From Alviniconcha marisindica (Eukaryota > Mollusca > Gastropoda > Provannidae), in NCBI GenBank assembly GCA_018857735.1, contig JABMCL010000211.1, positions 160,001-224,000 of the forward strand: a stretch of DNA of 64,000 nucleotides, given 5' to 3'. The translations under genes and the position numbers were made by a program. The notes below the pieces were generated by a model. The model made no database searches and was not told the origin of the DNA. It worked only from the letters and a program-made list of their open reading frames with translations. This document shows, one piece after another, positions 1-13,015 of this stretch (positions within the stretch are counted from its first letter, which is position 1; the number at the start of each line of letters is the position of its first letter).

Positions 1-280
1 ATTGCTTCTTCCCAGTGCCGCGCTGCCCTGACCTGCGGCAAGTAAAACTGATACTGTAATGAAGGCAGAAAAAGACAAACTGTTGCCACGTACTTTACTA
101 ATTTAGGCCTGGCTAGTTTCATCGTGACTACCCATTTCCGCCGACTGGGCCCATGCAGGTGGAAGGTGGGGTGGAGGGGGGGGGGGGGGGGTCCTTGCAT
201 GTGAGGCTAATGGAAGAAGGTTGGACGGATTTTTAGTTTAAACCGGAGATCAGATGGCACGCACCAGTTCCGGATATTCT

Positions 281-556
281 TCTAGTTCAGCTCATTATGG
301 TGTAGCTCATCATGGTTCTAGTTAGCTCATTATGATGTAGCAGCTCATTATGGTTCTAGTTCAGCTCATTATGATGTAGCTCATTATGGTTCTAGTTCAG
401 CTCATTATGATGTAGCAGCTCATTATGATGTAGCTCATTATGGTTCTAGTTCAGCTCATTATGATGTAGCTCATCATGGTTCTAGTTCAGCTCATTATGA
501 TGTAGCAGCTCATTATGATGTAGCTCATTATGGTTCTAGTTCAGCTCAATATGGTA
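281..556. repeat. Minisatellite, unit about 36-39 bp
   Basis: The motif GCTCATTATG followed by either GTTCTAGTTCA or ATGTAGCA alternates along the stretch, giving a composite array of about seven imperfect units. Boundaries are approximate. No coding role is apparent. Confidence 0.85.
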
Positions 557-1678
557 TAGATTATGATGAGTTCAGAAAAACATGGGTCAGTTCCGGCATC
601 TCGCCTTTCGGAGACCGGTATTCCCAACATTGTGGTACTGGAAACAGCCGCCGGCTCGCCTGACTGATTTTTATTCCAACATTTACTGGGTAATGTATCT
701 CTGGTGGAGTTTATGCCGTATCTTGTAGTTACACGCATGCCAGGTGAGTTACCGTAGGTGACTCAGGTCTTTGTTGTTGTGTTTGCGTGACGACGTCTTT
801 CGAGCGCTGATTAACTCCCTTCAGTCTGTGTTGAATCTGACTCAGTTCAGTTATTTGTTTTGTTGTTGTTGTTGTTTCACTGAGAGTTTGTTTGTTTGTT
901 TTTGTATCCGTGTGTGCTTTGTCTGATTGTTTTGTTTTGTTGTTGTAGTAATTCTTGTCCAAGTTAAGTGTGGAAGGGCGGGGGGCACGTGTGTGTGTGT
1001 CAGTGTGTGTGTGTGTGTGTCAGTGTGTGTGTTTTAACTCAGTGAAGTCATCCGCCTGATATTGTTATACTGTGTTTCCCCCAGATGTAACCTGCACGAC
1101 CGAATTAGCGTTAAATATTAAATGAAAGTAACCACTGAACTGTCTCTGACTACTATCTACTTGACCCAGCAGGCGTGCCATAGAAAGGTGACATGCAGCG
1201 CCGTCTACCAGCAGACGAGAGCACGTCGACTTTCTGTACAGCTACTATACAGTTACACGTTCAGTCGACAGCGACGACACAGGCGGAATCTTAGAGCGGG
1301 TGACAAAACCTTCTACACCTTGGAAACATCTGTCAAGAGGAGGAAGAAGCAAGGTTTGTAACTGCATGGGTTGGGGAGGAGAAAGGGAAGAGAGGGGAGC
1401 AACTACTGTCAAGTTGTGAGTTTGCCAATATGTGTGCGTGCTCTCGTCCCCCGGCCCTCGCTGTACCCAGAAACATTCTACATTCTGCTCTGGTACCTCA
1501 TCTCCGCTATCCCCTCCTTTGGTCTCTCTCATACTATAAGTATCTTTCCCAGCTCCCCGCCTCCGTCCCCGCCCCCCCCTACCCCCACTCAGTTCACAGA
1601 CACGCATTTCTAGTGGCGCTATAGGTCTGCCCCCCTTCCCCCCCCCCCCCCCCTCCCAGTCACCTTCACTAGAGTTAA

Positions 1679-1780
1679 ATGCTTCACTGTTGCCGACACG
1701 TCTGGGACTCCTACCCCAAGACGGACAGTGACAACTTAGAAGGGACCCAGAGAAATGCTGCAAGACTGGAACCGTCTCAA
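1679..1780 (+). pseudogene. LINE reverse-transcriptase C-terminal scrap
   Basis: The frame starting at 1679 reads VWDSYPKTDSDNLEGTQRN and then AAR. This resembles the conserved W-D-P....LE..QRRAAR segment near the end of non-LTR retrotransposon ORF2 proteins. Nothing more of the element is convincing on either side, so this is a short degenerate fragment. A donor-like GTAAGG at 1849 would match the phase of the exon at 2273, but the LINE-like sequence argues against it being a receptor exon. Confidence 0.4.
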
Positions 1781-2272
1781 CAACACTTCACCCGGCACTG
1801 TCCACGCCAGCTCGGTGAACAGTTTACAAACTCTCATTGCAGCCAGTCAAGTAAGGGCACCGCGCACTGTGCAGTCCCCCACCGCTGCCTTTATCAGTGT
1901 GAGAAACGTGTCCAGGCAATACACACGCCGCACACACACACGCACGCACACACGCACGTACTGACGCACGCACACCGATGCACGCACGCACGAGCACACA
2001 CACACACACACACACACCACACACACACACACACACATTTTCCAGTCAGATGATGTAGGGCTGAATGCCCTCAGATGTCAGGCTAGCATATTAGGGACAA
2101 GTTTCCAGTCTTTCTTCTGTTTCATTTCTCTCCCCTACCCCCCATTGTTTAATTATTATTTTTAAATTAACATATTTACAATTTTTCTTGCCCATCATTC
2201 ATCAAACTCCACAGTCTGGTAGTGGCATACTGAGCTGAAAGTCAGACTTTTGTTCAATTCCATCTGTTGCAG

Positions 2273-2517
2273 TATCCAATGCAAAAAAAGCAAATCAGCA
2301 GAGAAGGGGGAAAAGACTTGAACCAAAGTCATGCAAGGATTGGCTCCCTTTTGTATCACTATCCACCAGCCAGAATAAAGTGATGGTGAAATACAAGCCT
2401 CTCAACTGGAGAGCTGCTGAAATAGAAATTGCTTTGCATAATGGGGGAAGTACTTTGCAAAACAGTGTAGCACATATTCCAGTGGTAAGTCAGCTTTTGT
2501 GTGTGTGTGTGTGTGTG

Positions 2518-2554
<37 letters not shown>

Positions 2555-2587
2555 CATGCATGTGTTGTGTGTGTGTGTGTGAGTGTT

Positions 2588-2664
<77 letters not shown>

Positions 2665-3231
2665 TGTGAGTGTGTGTGTGTATGTGTGTGTGTGTGTGTG
2701 TGTATGAATGTTGGTGTGTGTGTGTGTGTGTGTATGAATGTTGGTGTGTGTGCGTGTGTGTGTATATGAGTGTTAGTGTGTGTGTGTGTGTGTGTGGCAA
2801 GCTGGTGTGGGTTGGGGGGGGGGGGGGGGGGCTGCCAAAACTAGCCACTAATTGTATAGTAGCTGCTTGAGATGAGTGGTGGTACTAAATAGGTGTCATT
2901 GGCTAGATGTTTAAAATTGTGATAATATTTGCTAAATCAGTTGATTTGAATCAAAGTTGCACCAAATTAATGATTTGTATATAATAATGGTTTAATGGCA
3001 CATCATATGAACCCTTTTAAACAACTCTTGTACTTGTAGCCTGATATATTAAGCTTAGGTATCAGTGATACTTGTGGGAAAGAAAGTAGGTTGGGTGTAT
3101 TGTCTGTATGTGGTCAAAGTTTCTGCTGCAGCTGATTCTGAATGTAAGGGAACTAGCCATCATATATTGTGCCAGAGGTAACAAATGGTAACAGCTGTAT
3201 TGCTGTACTTGCTGATTTGTGGGTTTATGTT

Positions 3232-3266
<35 letters not shown>

Positions 3267-6200
3267 AACTTGACTGGATATTTTTCATTCTCTTTACTGA
3301 CTGGTTGCATTTGGACTTGGAGGCTTGTCTAACGGAACACCAGAATCAGCTCTAGCACTGTTACTTTGTCGGTGCACTTTTTAAAATAAACATATCCGTA
3401 CAAAGCATAGTCACGCACACATGCACAAACGCACGCACGCACGCACGCATGCACACACACACATGATCGCTCACATGCATGCTTACTCATAGGATCTCTT
3501 GCACATGCTACGGCTTTTACATATTACCTGGTTCTCACACAGTCTAGGTAAAAGCTGAATCATTAAAGCAGTGTCCCCTTTTGTGTCAAAGTAGATTGCT
3601 ACTTTTATCTATTAAAAAATCTGGCAAGTAGGGAAGACAGTTCAAATATAGCAAAGGCATGGCACTGCTGTGACAAGTCATTCAGATTTATTCATGTTGG
3701 TGGCTAGTCAGGAAACTAGCCTTTTGATTTGTGCATATGTGTTACAGATCACAATCTAAAAAATGTTTATGCATTCAAACCTGTGTAAAATTCACTCAAG
3801 TGTGTGTTAGCATGATCCATGAAAAAAAGAGCAGAAAAGCTCTCAGTTGATAAGCATGTCTACATTCTTTTTCAGAATGTAAGCCGCTATACATTTACAG
3901 ATCTCAGTCCAGGGAGTTATGAAGTAGCGGTAAGTACTGCTTTGTAAAGAGTAGTTTTGTAGACTGTCACATTTTTGTACATAATTGCATGAAATGTTAA
4001 TCCCAGTCCTCCCCCCCCCCCCCCCCCCCTTCCCCCAAAGGGAATGTGTCCAAGAAACAACTTTAAATTGCAATAACAGAAAAACTCAACATACGCTAAC
4101 TCTTCATATTATAATAATAAAAATAATGGATAGCTCATATACTTTATAGAGCGCAAATCATTTTGCAGAACAAAACCTTGGTGCACTAGCACACACCATT
4201 CACATACATGTACACGTAGGCATATGCATAATCTATGTTCACAGGAATGGTCTGCTATCTTGGCACTTATAGTAATGCCAACAGCAGCAACACCAACACA
4301 GAAAGAGAAAACTGAAAGACAAACAGAGACACACAACAGAGACAAAGAGACTAACAGACTCTAAAAAGTTGAAAAGAACTAGAGAAATGTACTCACAATA
4401 AAGAAAGCCATGGTTCCCATGGCAACTTTTATGAAGGAGAGTAGGAGCACTGTCATAGTGTCCTAGCAGGGGCGCTGGGGCAGACAGCAGCAATATCTGC
4501 GTTTGAGTTCTTTCATGCAATGAATGTGGGGGTTGACAGTTACGGCGACACTCAGCCAGCATAAAAAAAAAAATAGGATGGGACATGGACCATGCACGCA
4601 ACAGTTTCAACAACATTGTCTTCTCCAGGACCATTTACACATAAAGAAGACAGATGCTGAGACAGGAAGGGAGAAAAAAAGGGTATGCAAGGTTTTGTGT
4701 AGAAGTTTTTATGCACCACATAAAAAAAAATCATTCATAAACAAGTAGATCTGAAATGTATATATGGACAGTTAATAAAAAGAGGAGGTAATGTTATATT
4801 TGGAGAAAGAAAGAAATGGATAAGTTTGGTGTAAAATGCATCATTCAAAATGACTTTCTAGGAGAGAAAAAAAGAAAAGAAAAAGAAACAGAAAGAAACA
4901 GAGAAAGAAAAAGAAGAGGGAATGAAAGCTGAAGGAAAGTAAAAACCAGAGAGATGACTGTTGAATGCAGACTACTGATTTGAAAGAAAGAGACTACTGT
5001 TGTGTGTGGCAAGGCTGTGGGTGAAAGACAAGAACAATTAAGTCAGTTGTATGAACGTCGTGTGGTACGGAAGGCTAGGGTGATTGTGGATGACAACAGC
5101 CATGTCCTTGCTAAACATTATGAGCTTCTTCCATCTGGTAGACGATTTTGCATACCTAAGTCAGATACAGTGAGAACAAAATAGCATAATAATCTGTTCA
5201 AACGTCAGAGCAGTGTGTGTGTGAATTACGTAATTGCTAGTTTGTTTATTATGTAACTTATGTATTTTCAATAACTGTTCTTTGAGTTTTAAAATATGAA
5301 ATATGTGTTATTGTGTACTATGATATGGTTAATGTTCAGCCACATTTTAATTTCTCTGATGAGATAATAAAGTAATCTTGAATCTTGTTCAGCAAAGCCC
5401 ATTGACTTTACAATCTTAATGGATAGCAGAGAATACAGTATTGTTGTTTCTGTTTGTTCCTGATGGCAGAGAATATTGTTGTTTCTGTTTGTTTCTGATG
5501 GCAGAGAATCCTGTACTGTTGTTTCTGATGGCAAGGAATACTGTACTGTTGTTTCTGTTTGTTTTTGATGGCAGAGAATACTATATTGTTGTTACTGATG
5601 GCAGAGAATACTGTATTGTTGTTTTTGTTTGTTTCTGATGGCAGAGAATAGTGTATTGTTGTTTCTGTTTGTTTCTGATGGCAGAGAATATTGTTGTTTC
5701 TGTTTGTTTCTGATGGCAGCTTCGTGCCCATGGACCGGACTGTGAAAATGCGCCATACATCCGATCAGCAGCCATCACTCTACAAGGCTAGCCATTCTTC
5801 TTTGATTGTGTCTTTTATCAGTTGTCGTAACTCCCACCCTTCCATGTACCAGCCTTGCATTTCTTAATGCGAGGGCCACTGCAAAGCCTTTTGTCTGGCA
5901 ACAAAATGGTTTCATTCCTTAGGATTATTTCAAGATGCCATCAGAGTAGTAGAAATGGCATGATGCATTTCAGTTGCCAGGCCTTTTTCACAATATCACA
6001 TTTCCTTGCCCTGAAGTGGATGGCTTGACTCTCAGAGGCAAAGGTCAAGAGAAGAGAATGTCAACAAGTAGATAGACCTAACAAGTATTATAGATGACTA
6101 CTAGGCCTAACAAGTAACATAGATGACTACTTTTGAAGGATACAAACTGCTTGCTGGTATTCTTCACAGATTCAGCTAATGTAGTAGTTTGTGCCTTTTG

Positions 6201-9200
6201 GCGTACACTGCCCTATTTCATTGAATTTGTCTCCTTACAGAAGCAGTGAAACCTAGGAAGAAGAGAGGACGCAAACGAAAGAATGGCATTGCATCCTGTG
6301 GAACATGGCTGCCTTCAGTGTCAGTTCATGCCACAGTAGACGGAGATGTGGAAGTGAATTACAGTCCTCAGAATCCCTGGGCCTCAAAAATCGAGTTTGC
6401 TTTGCATAAAGGGCAAAGTCATCTTCAAGTAAACCGGACATTTCAGCCCAGAGTAGGTCATCTTGCGATTTTTACTGCCATTATTATTGAGGATGTTTTT
6501 GTTCTGCTGGAACTTGGGGCTTCCCCTCAGTGAGATCTTTTTGGTGATGGTTTTGTTCGACTAGAACATGGGGGGCTATGTGGTGATGTTTTCGTTCCAC
6601 TAGAACTTGGGGTTATGTGATGATGTTTTTGTTCCACTAGAACATGGGGGGGGGGGGGGGGCTATGTGGTGATGGTTGTTGTTCCACTAGAACTTGGGGG
6701 GTTATGTCGTGATGTTTTTGTTCCACTAGAACTTGGGGGGTTATGTGGTGGTGTTGTTGTTCCACTAGAACTTGGGGGGTTATGTGGTGATGTTTTTGTT
6801 CCACTAGAACATGGGGTGGCTATGTGGTGATGTTGTTTTTCTACTAGAGCTTGGGGGGTTATGTGGTGATGTTTTTGTTCCACTAGAACATGGGGCGGCT
6901 ATGTGTCGATGTTGTTTTTCCACTAGAACTTGGGGGGTTATGTGGTGATGTGGTTGTTCCACTAGAACTGGGGTGGGTCAGTGGGGGGGACATGTGGATG
7001 CATTCTCTGTAGTGTAACGCTCATGTTGACATGTCATAAAAAGCCCATTTCCTGTGGCTGCAGTTAGGTGTCTGTGTGTGTGCACAACTGCTTTCTTGCA
7101 GGTACCTGTAGGGTACACTGTCATGCACCTCCCCCTCCCCCCACACTTACACCACCATTTAGCACCTGTGCTCTACTTTCGGGGACAGCGATGTAAATTC
7201 TCCAAAAGTAATGATGGCACATATAGCCACTTACCAGCAACAAATTTTGTGTGCTCTGCTTGTTTCTGTCCATCATGCTGCCTCTGTCAGTTCTTTCAGA
7301 TCTTCCTTGAAAACTTTCACGTTTTAAATATGTTTTCTTCACCTTCATTGCCCTGAGGTGTGTGTGCATGTGCATCTTTGTCTATAGATGTATGCATGTT
7401 TAAAAAATTGTAAGTACCTAGGGCCAGTATGGGTTAGGCGCTGTAAGTACCCATTATTATTATTTCTACTACTTTCACCCCTCAGCAGTGAAGTTGCTCA
7501 CTCGCAGGACAGAGTTTCATTTAGGCTGATCTGCAAAAGTGCAATTAACTATGGATCTTTTTACTCCTTGGTCCTGCATTGACAGTCAGCATTTAAGGGA
7601 TTTGTGTCTGTTGTGTTGTGTGTGTGTGCATGTGTGCCTGTGTGGACATAATATACATGTTTGTGAGTGTATCTTGCATATATAGAGAGATAATCAAGCA
7701 GATGAAACACTGCCCAGTGGCAATGAAAACTGATCCTACCCACACCTCTTAACTGGGACAGCTGGGTGTGAATTCAGCTGTGTCACAACCTCAGTGATGG
7801 GCATTCTTTTCTGTGCATTGTGCACAGAGAAAGATGAGTAGTTCTCATGCACACTAGTGAGATTTTTCTTTTCCACTTCAGTCACAGGTATTTACACTGT
7901 ATATCGTTATGAGTAGAATGTATTCTCAGGTAAATATGTGCATTTAGACTTGCATAGCTATAATTATTAATAGATGTAAGCATCAGTTGCTGTATGCATA
8001 CACATATATGGTGCTTTTATTAGTTATAAAAAAACTCTATACATGTTGTGTTTCATCTTCTATATGAAACATATTGTGACCATGTTCAAACAAGTTGTGA
8101 TGATGGGCACAGGACGTGACCAGCTACACATTCAAAGACCTCAAGCCAGGGAACTACACAGTAGCAGTAAGTACCTGCCCCAGTACCTGCCCCAGCTCGT
8201 GAGAACTGCACGCTTGTTTTCATGCCTGTTTCTCTGTCTGGCTAGATGTTGTTGGCTTTATGACACATTCCACAATTTGGCCATCCATAGGTCATGAGTT
8301 TTGATGAAGGTTGCTGAGAAAGCCTGATTGGCAGTCATCTGCAAAGTCTTTGTTGGGAATCCCTAAACTTTCCCAAGTAAAGTGCTGTGGGATGTTAGAA
8401 ATTATCTGAGACAAGGATGACTGCTAGCATTCTAAAACAAGATCCAAACATATAAATGGTTAAAAAGAACTCTGATGTAATATGACAAAACAAAACATGG
8501 GCAACTTTTTGGGGTAAACCCCTTTTTGTCAAAGCGACATGGTTACATGGTGATAAAGGAAAATGTACTGATCCAGTTGCAGTCTGAGTTGTTGAATGCC
8601 TGGAATGTTTGGAAGAACAACCCAACCAGATGAGTACATTTTCATTGATCACTGTTTAACATCAAGCATAGTTTAACATAATCAGGGGATCACCTGCTAC
8701 CTCCATCACAGTTCTATTTCGAACAAAGTGCTAATAATTTGTAGTAAAGACTCTAAAAGAGGTCCCCCCTCTCTCTCTCTCTCTCTCTCTCCCGTGGCAT
8801 ATATTTGAAACTATATGTGTAGTATCAGTAGAATTAGTCCCTCATGGGCGAGAGCTGGATGTAAAAATACCCTGTGTCTACTCCACTACCCTTGTAAAAC
8901 AAAGTTTATTCATTCATGCATGCAATCTCTTTGATCGTGCATAAATAGACAAACTGATGGAGAGTCTGAAGCAGAGAAAATGACAGAGACAGATCAGACA
9001 GGTGTTTAGCGATAGAGTTTGTTTGAACTGTCACCAGGTTTTGCGTGGATCCTCGCTAGCTCCTAACCTGAACTGTATGGTTATAAAATTCCAGTTCCAA
9101 AGGAAACATTTGTGGCACAGACCAGTGTGCTGTATGTGCATGTAACGTTTTTGCAGCAGCTTTTTTATGGCTGGGATCATGAGCTAGTTCAGAGAACTGA

Positions 9201-12200
9201 TTTATCTCATTGCCATGCACTCAGAGCACCAAAAAACAATTACGTAATATCTGGGAAAGCTGTTATTTTCCATCTTGTTTTTCTTCTTCTCCTTCTCCTT
9301 CATCCTCATTTTTCTGTCATTGTCAATATAGTTGTTATCATGTTTGTTCACCTTTATTTGCAGCTACGTGCCCACGGTGAAGACTGTGAGAGCACATCCT
9401 ACATCTGGTCTGTCAATCCAGTTACTGTTGAAGGTAATCCACTGAACAGCCTGCCCAGTTAGTCTCATCTCTTATCTTATCCAGGTTGACTATTGCAGTC
9501 TGGCCTTCCATCATATTCACTGGACTGACTACAAAAAAATCTAAACAATGCTGCCAAAGGAAAATCTGACCACGTTACTTCCCTCCTGGAAAAACTACAC
9601 TGGCTCCCTGTTGAGGCCCATATCCACTACAAAATTGCCACACTTGCTTTACTTTGAGAATCCCTTTCTCCGTACCTTTCAGAATTGCTTCACACCTACC
9701 AACCCTCTCAAACTCTTCAGTCCAGCAGCAGTGAAAAAAGGCTGAAAGTCTTAAAACTGACCTTAAATCTGCTGCCAAATCTTGAACTCTCTTCCAACAA
9801 CTGTGCAGCTTTCCATCTCTCCTAGCTTTCAAGAAAAATCTAAAAAACACTTCCCTCTTGGATTCTAAAGCACCTTTTCTACACTGTTTGACTATGGAGT
9901 GAATGTGTGTGTGTGTGTGTGTGTGTTGGGGAGGATGTGTGTGCTTTGGGGAAGAGGAGGTGGTAATCATCAGATTACTAATGTCCTATACAGCGTGTAT
10001 AATTAGGTATGTACATTTTTGTGTTAAGGGCTTTGAGCTAAGTCATGTTATGAACATCGCACAATAGAAGTACTTTGTATTATTACAGGCCATTAGCGGT
10101 GTGCCACATCTGATGACTGTTCTATCAGGGGTCACAAATACACGGCACATTTTATGCAAAATAAACTCCTCTGATGCAACTGCTCTAATCACATGCATTT
10201 ATCATGAGCCAAAAAATAAAGACTGGTATGAATCAACAAAGAAGGGCAACAGTTGGTGCTTGAAAAACATCACAAGATTGGTGTGACAACATGTGTTTTA
10301 AGTTTCACTTCTCTCTGTCTCACTCTCTCTGACACTGGGGTGCAAGGCTGGTTACCAGAACATATCAGCTGTGACACCTGCCAGACCCCATGGTGATATA
10401 TATGTGCTGTCAATGTTTTCAAGTGTTTGGTGCAAGACTGACCAACTTGGCATAATACGTGCTGTCAGTGTTTTCAAGTGTGTTTGATGCAAGACTGACT
10501 ACCTTGGCATAATACATGCTGTCAGTGTTTTCAAGTGTTTGGTGCAAGACTGACTACTTGGCATAATTATGTGCTGTGAGTGTTTTCAGGTGTGTTTGAT
10601 TCAAGACTGACTACCATGGCAGCCAAGCATTTGTTGTGTTGGCCAAATGGTTTGACATACTTCTATCAGTGGCTGATCAACCATGGACAACTTGTCCTCC
10701 AGTTTAAATACAGTGTTAGCACACAGACTGATACATTTCACTGTTTAGGTGATATCTGCAGGCCTGTGATCAATCAGTACTAACAACAACAATAACAATA
10801 TATTTTATTCATCCCAGTGGAAAGTTAAAGTGGTTGTTTGATCACCTACATTAAAGCACAACCAAAACTTTAATTGTAAATAGTCTTAATAATTCAGTCT
10901 TAAAATGCACACAAACGCACACACATGCATGCACTCATATACAGACACCACCTGTCTCTCAATCTGCTTATGTTAAATATTGATCTGATGCTTATGCTTC
11001 ACAAACCCAAATTGACCTGGATAATGTATCCAACTTACCAAAACATAAATACTCTCAAATAAAATTGTGAGATACACATAATTTATAGCCCCACCAGTCC
11101 CATAAAAGTTTTATCCTCAGCAGACTTTCCAAAGAGACTTCCCAGCATTCACCATGCTTGCAGACCTCACCCCAGTGATACCTGTCAACAGTCGTGTGAA
11201 GATCGGTTCAGCTTTCAGAATTGCATAAAAACTAAAACTGATACCGTCACATTTGGCGCATGTGCGCACCAGGGGTTCTGCCAGGTGGTTCGAGTGGGAT
11301 TGGGTTAAGATCACCTTGGAGGGTTCAGAACTTGAGGATGCAGATGCTGACACTGACAGTCACCGAAGGGCATGTATAGAAAATCTCAGGCAGTATTTTT
11401 TTCTTTTCATTGTTACTTAATTACCACGCGCAGTGTCATGTCAGTCTGAGTTTGGTTGTAAGCATTTTGTTTAAGACACTGTTTGCGGTGTGCAGGTTCT
11501 GACATGTGTATGCAGCCCTTGAAGGTAATCCACCAAAGAGCCATTGGCAGTGTCACAATTCCCATGGCTGTCGTGTTTGTCTGGTGGGCTGTCAGCTTTT
11601 CTTGACACCAAATTATCTCTTAACCCTCTGTGTGTTTTGATTTTGTTTGTTTGTTGTTGTTGTTTGTCTTTTTTCTTTTCAACACTTGCAGTCTGCTTTG
11701 CCAGGCCTGATCAGCAATGAAGCAAGTTGGTCTGATATTCTGTTCAGATGAAACTGAGAGACCTGAGTGCAGTTTCTGGCACCCGAGTGTGAATGCCATG
11801 GTGAGGATGATGCAGTACGGAGAGTGGATGCTCATCGATGTGGACTTCAACATCCCCAACAACTTCAATGCCGAAAAGATTGAGGTTGCACTGGAACGGA
11901 ACAGCAGTATGGTTGAGCAGAAGTTCATCAGCGTGGTACATGTTTGTTTGCTGCTCTTCTTACACGTGTGCTTGCACCACTGCGCTGTTGGCCCCCAGCT
12001 CTGCCCAGTTACAGTTTTACTGACAGGGACTGCTGGCCTTCGCAAAACGTGGTTTGTCAACCAGCACAAGAGATCAAGATAGAAACCTTGAATTAACGAT
12101 TTTGTTGGAGGAAAAAACATCCCAAAGTGTTACTCGAAAAACAGATCACTCTGGTGCATTTTTGTCAAGCCTGTACTTGGGAAGGGACAGAATCCATTTG

Positions 12201-12975
12201 GATCTCGGTTAATTTTTAGCTCATGATAGAGTTGCTCATGTACAGAACACTTTCCTGTGTCACAGCTGATCTAATGCCTACCATGACCTATCTAGTTCTT
12301 TTCTTTGGTTGACACAAGTGTGCGCTTTGTGTATCCAGCCCCACTGTAATCAACACTCACAAGAGCCACTTTCTAAATGAAAATTGACAGTGTATTTTGA
12401 AACACAATCTTTAGTTTGCCCCTAATGCCACCACCTGTCAACGTCTGATATCTCAGGCAAGAATCAAACTGTATAGCTACCACTAACTTGAATAATAAAC
12501 TGGTTTTAGACAACCAACTTACAAGCAGCTGTCTGTGCGGTCTATGTGTATCTGGCTGGAGTAATTTAATTTTTGGTGATGAAAAAAATCACTAATGTTG
12601 GGTAGAAAGGAACTGTTAAAACAAACAACTCTATACAAAGCTTAGTGTTGTGCTTATCAGTTGTGAACTAAGTAAATGATAGCAAAACCATGAGATCCTT
12701 GTGTTGTGGATACAGTAGTAGTGGACTGTATTGTGGATGTAACAGCTGTATGTTGCAGCCATAGGTGTTGTACAAAGCTAAGAGCATAGTACAAAGTGAT
12801 AGTACAAAAGTAGTACAAAGCATTGTGGCAGTGAGAGTGAAAGTTAATAGTTATACTGAATCTTTTTCAGAAACAAACAAACACGTCCTTCAACATTAGT
12901 GCAAACAGTGATTACACATACCAGGCATTGGTACGTGAGTCTCTCTCTCTCTGACTGTCTGTCTCTGTTTCTCTC

Positions 12976-13015
<40 letters not shown>

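Larger units (their letters stand above)
1..2272. other. Repeat-rich flank upstream of the receptor gene
   Basis: No exon can be defended here. The stretch holds a run of G near 174-191, a short tandem array near 281-556, a GT-rich tract near 989-1031, a run of C near 1638-1653, a LINE scrap near 1679-1780 and a CA/CG-rich tract near 1921-2036. The first recognised receptor exon (2273) is entered in phase 1, so at least one more exon with the signal peptide must lie here or left of the window; I could not identify it. Confidence 0.6.
2273..5786 (+). other. Receptor ectodomain module 1 (exons A1, B1, C1)
   Basis: Exon A1 (2273-2484, phase 1 in, phase 0 out) contains KSCKDWLPFVS and, at its end, IEIALHNGGSTLQNS. 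Exon B1 (3876-3929, phase 0-0) reads NVSRYTFTDLSPGSYEVA, the typical FnIII strand pattern of hydrophobic-x-L-x-P-G-x-Y-x-V. Exon C1 (5720-5786, phase 0 in, 1 out) reads LRAHGPDCENAPYIRS and onward. Cysteines in A1 (SC) and C1 (DC) recur in the later modules and probably pair. A1 begins with a strongly basic stretch containing RRGKR. C1 is followed by GC, not GT, at 5787-5788; the frame would stop within two codons if it were read through. Confidence 0.8.
6241..9433 (+). other. Receptor ectodomain module 2 (exons A2, B2, C2)
   Basis: Exon A2 (6241-6452) is 212 bp, exactly the length of A1. It has ASCGTWLPSVSVHA and KIEFALHKG aligned to the A1 motifs. Exon B2 (8113-8166, 54 bp, same as B1) reads DVTSYTFKDLKPGNYTVA. 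Exon C2 (9364-9433) reads LRAHGEDCESTSYIWSVN and ends in phase 1. A2 opens with a dense basic run (RKKRGRKRK). Identical exon sizes, phases and motif order show that this module and module 1 arose by duplication of a three-exon block. Confidence 0.85.

Noticed and set aside
541..962. Minus-strand ORFs of 65 and 77 codons
   Set aside because: Polar, low-complexity peptides (poly-T/Q/K) with no domain; consistent with chance open frames.
1245..1763. Minus-strand ORF of 172 codons
   Set aside because: Low-complexity (G/R/P-rich) translation across C-rich tracts with no domain, no start context and no splice logic.
1679..1849. Possible receptor exon ending at CAGTCAA|GTAAGG with the right phase for 2273
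   Set aside because: The peptide matches the LINE ORF2 pattern (VWDSYP..DNLEGTQRNAAR), not a signal peptide or a receptor module.
2380..2870. Cys/Val-rich and His/Thr-rich long ORFs
   Set aside because: Translation of the GT microsatellite; only the first 35 codons belong to exon A1.
10101..10286. 61-codon ORF in a receptor intron
   Set aside because: No similarity to receptor modules, no fitting splice sites, and it directly follows a LINE tail.
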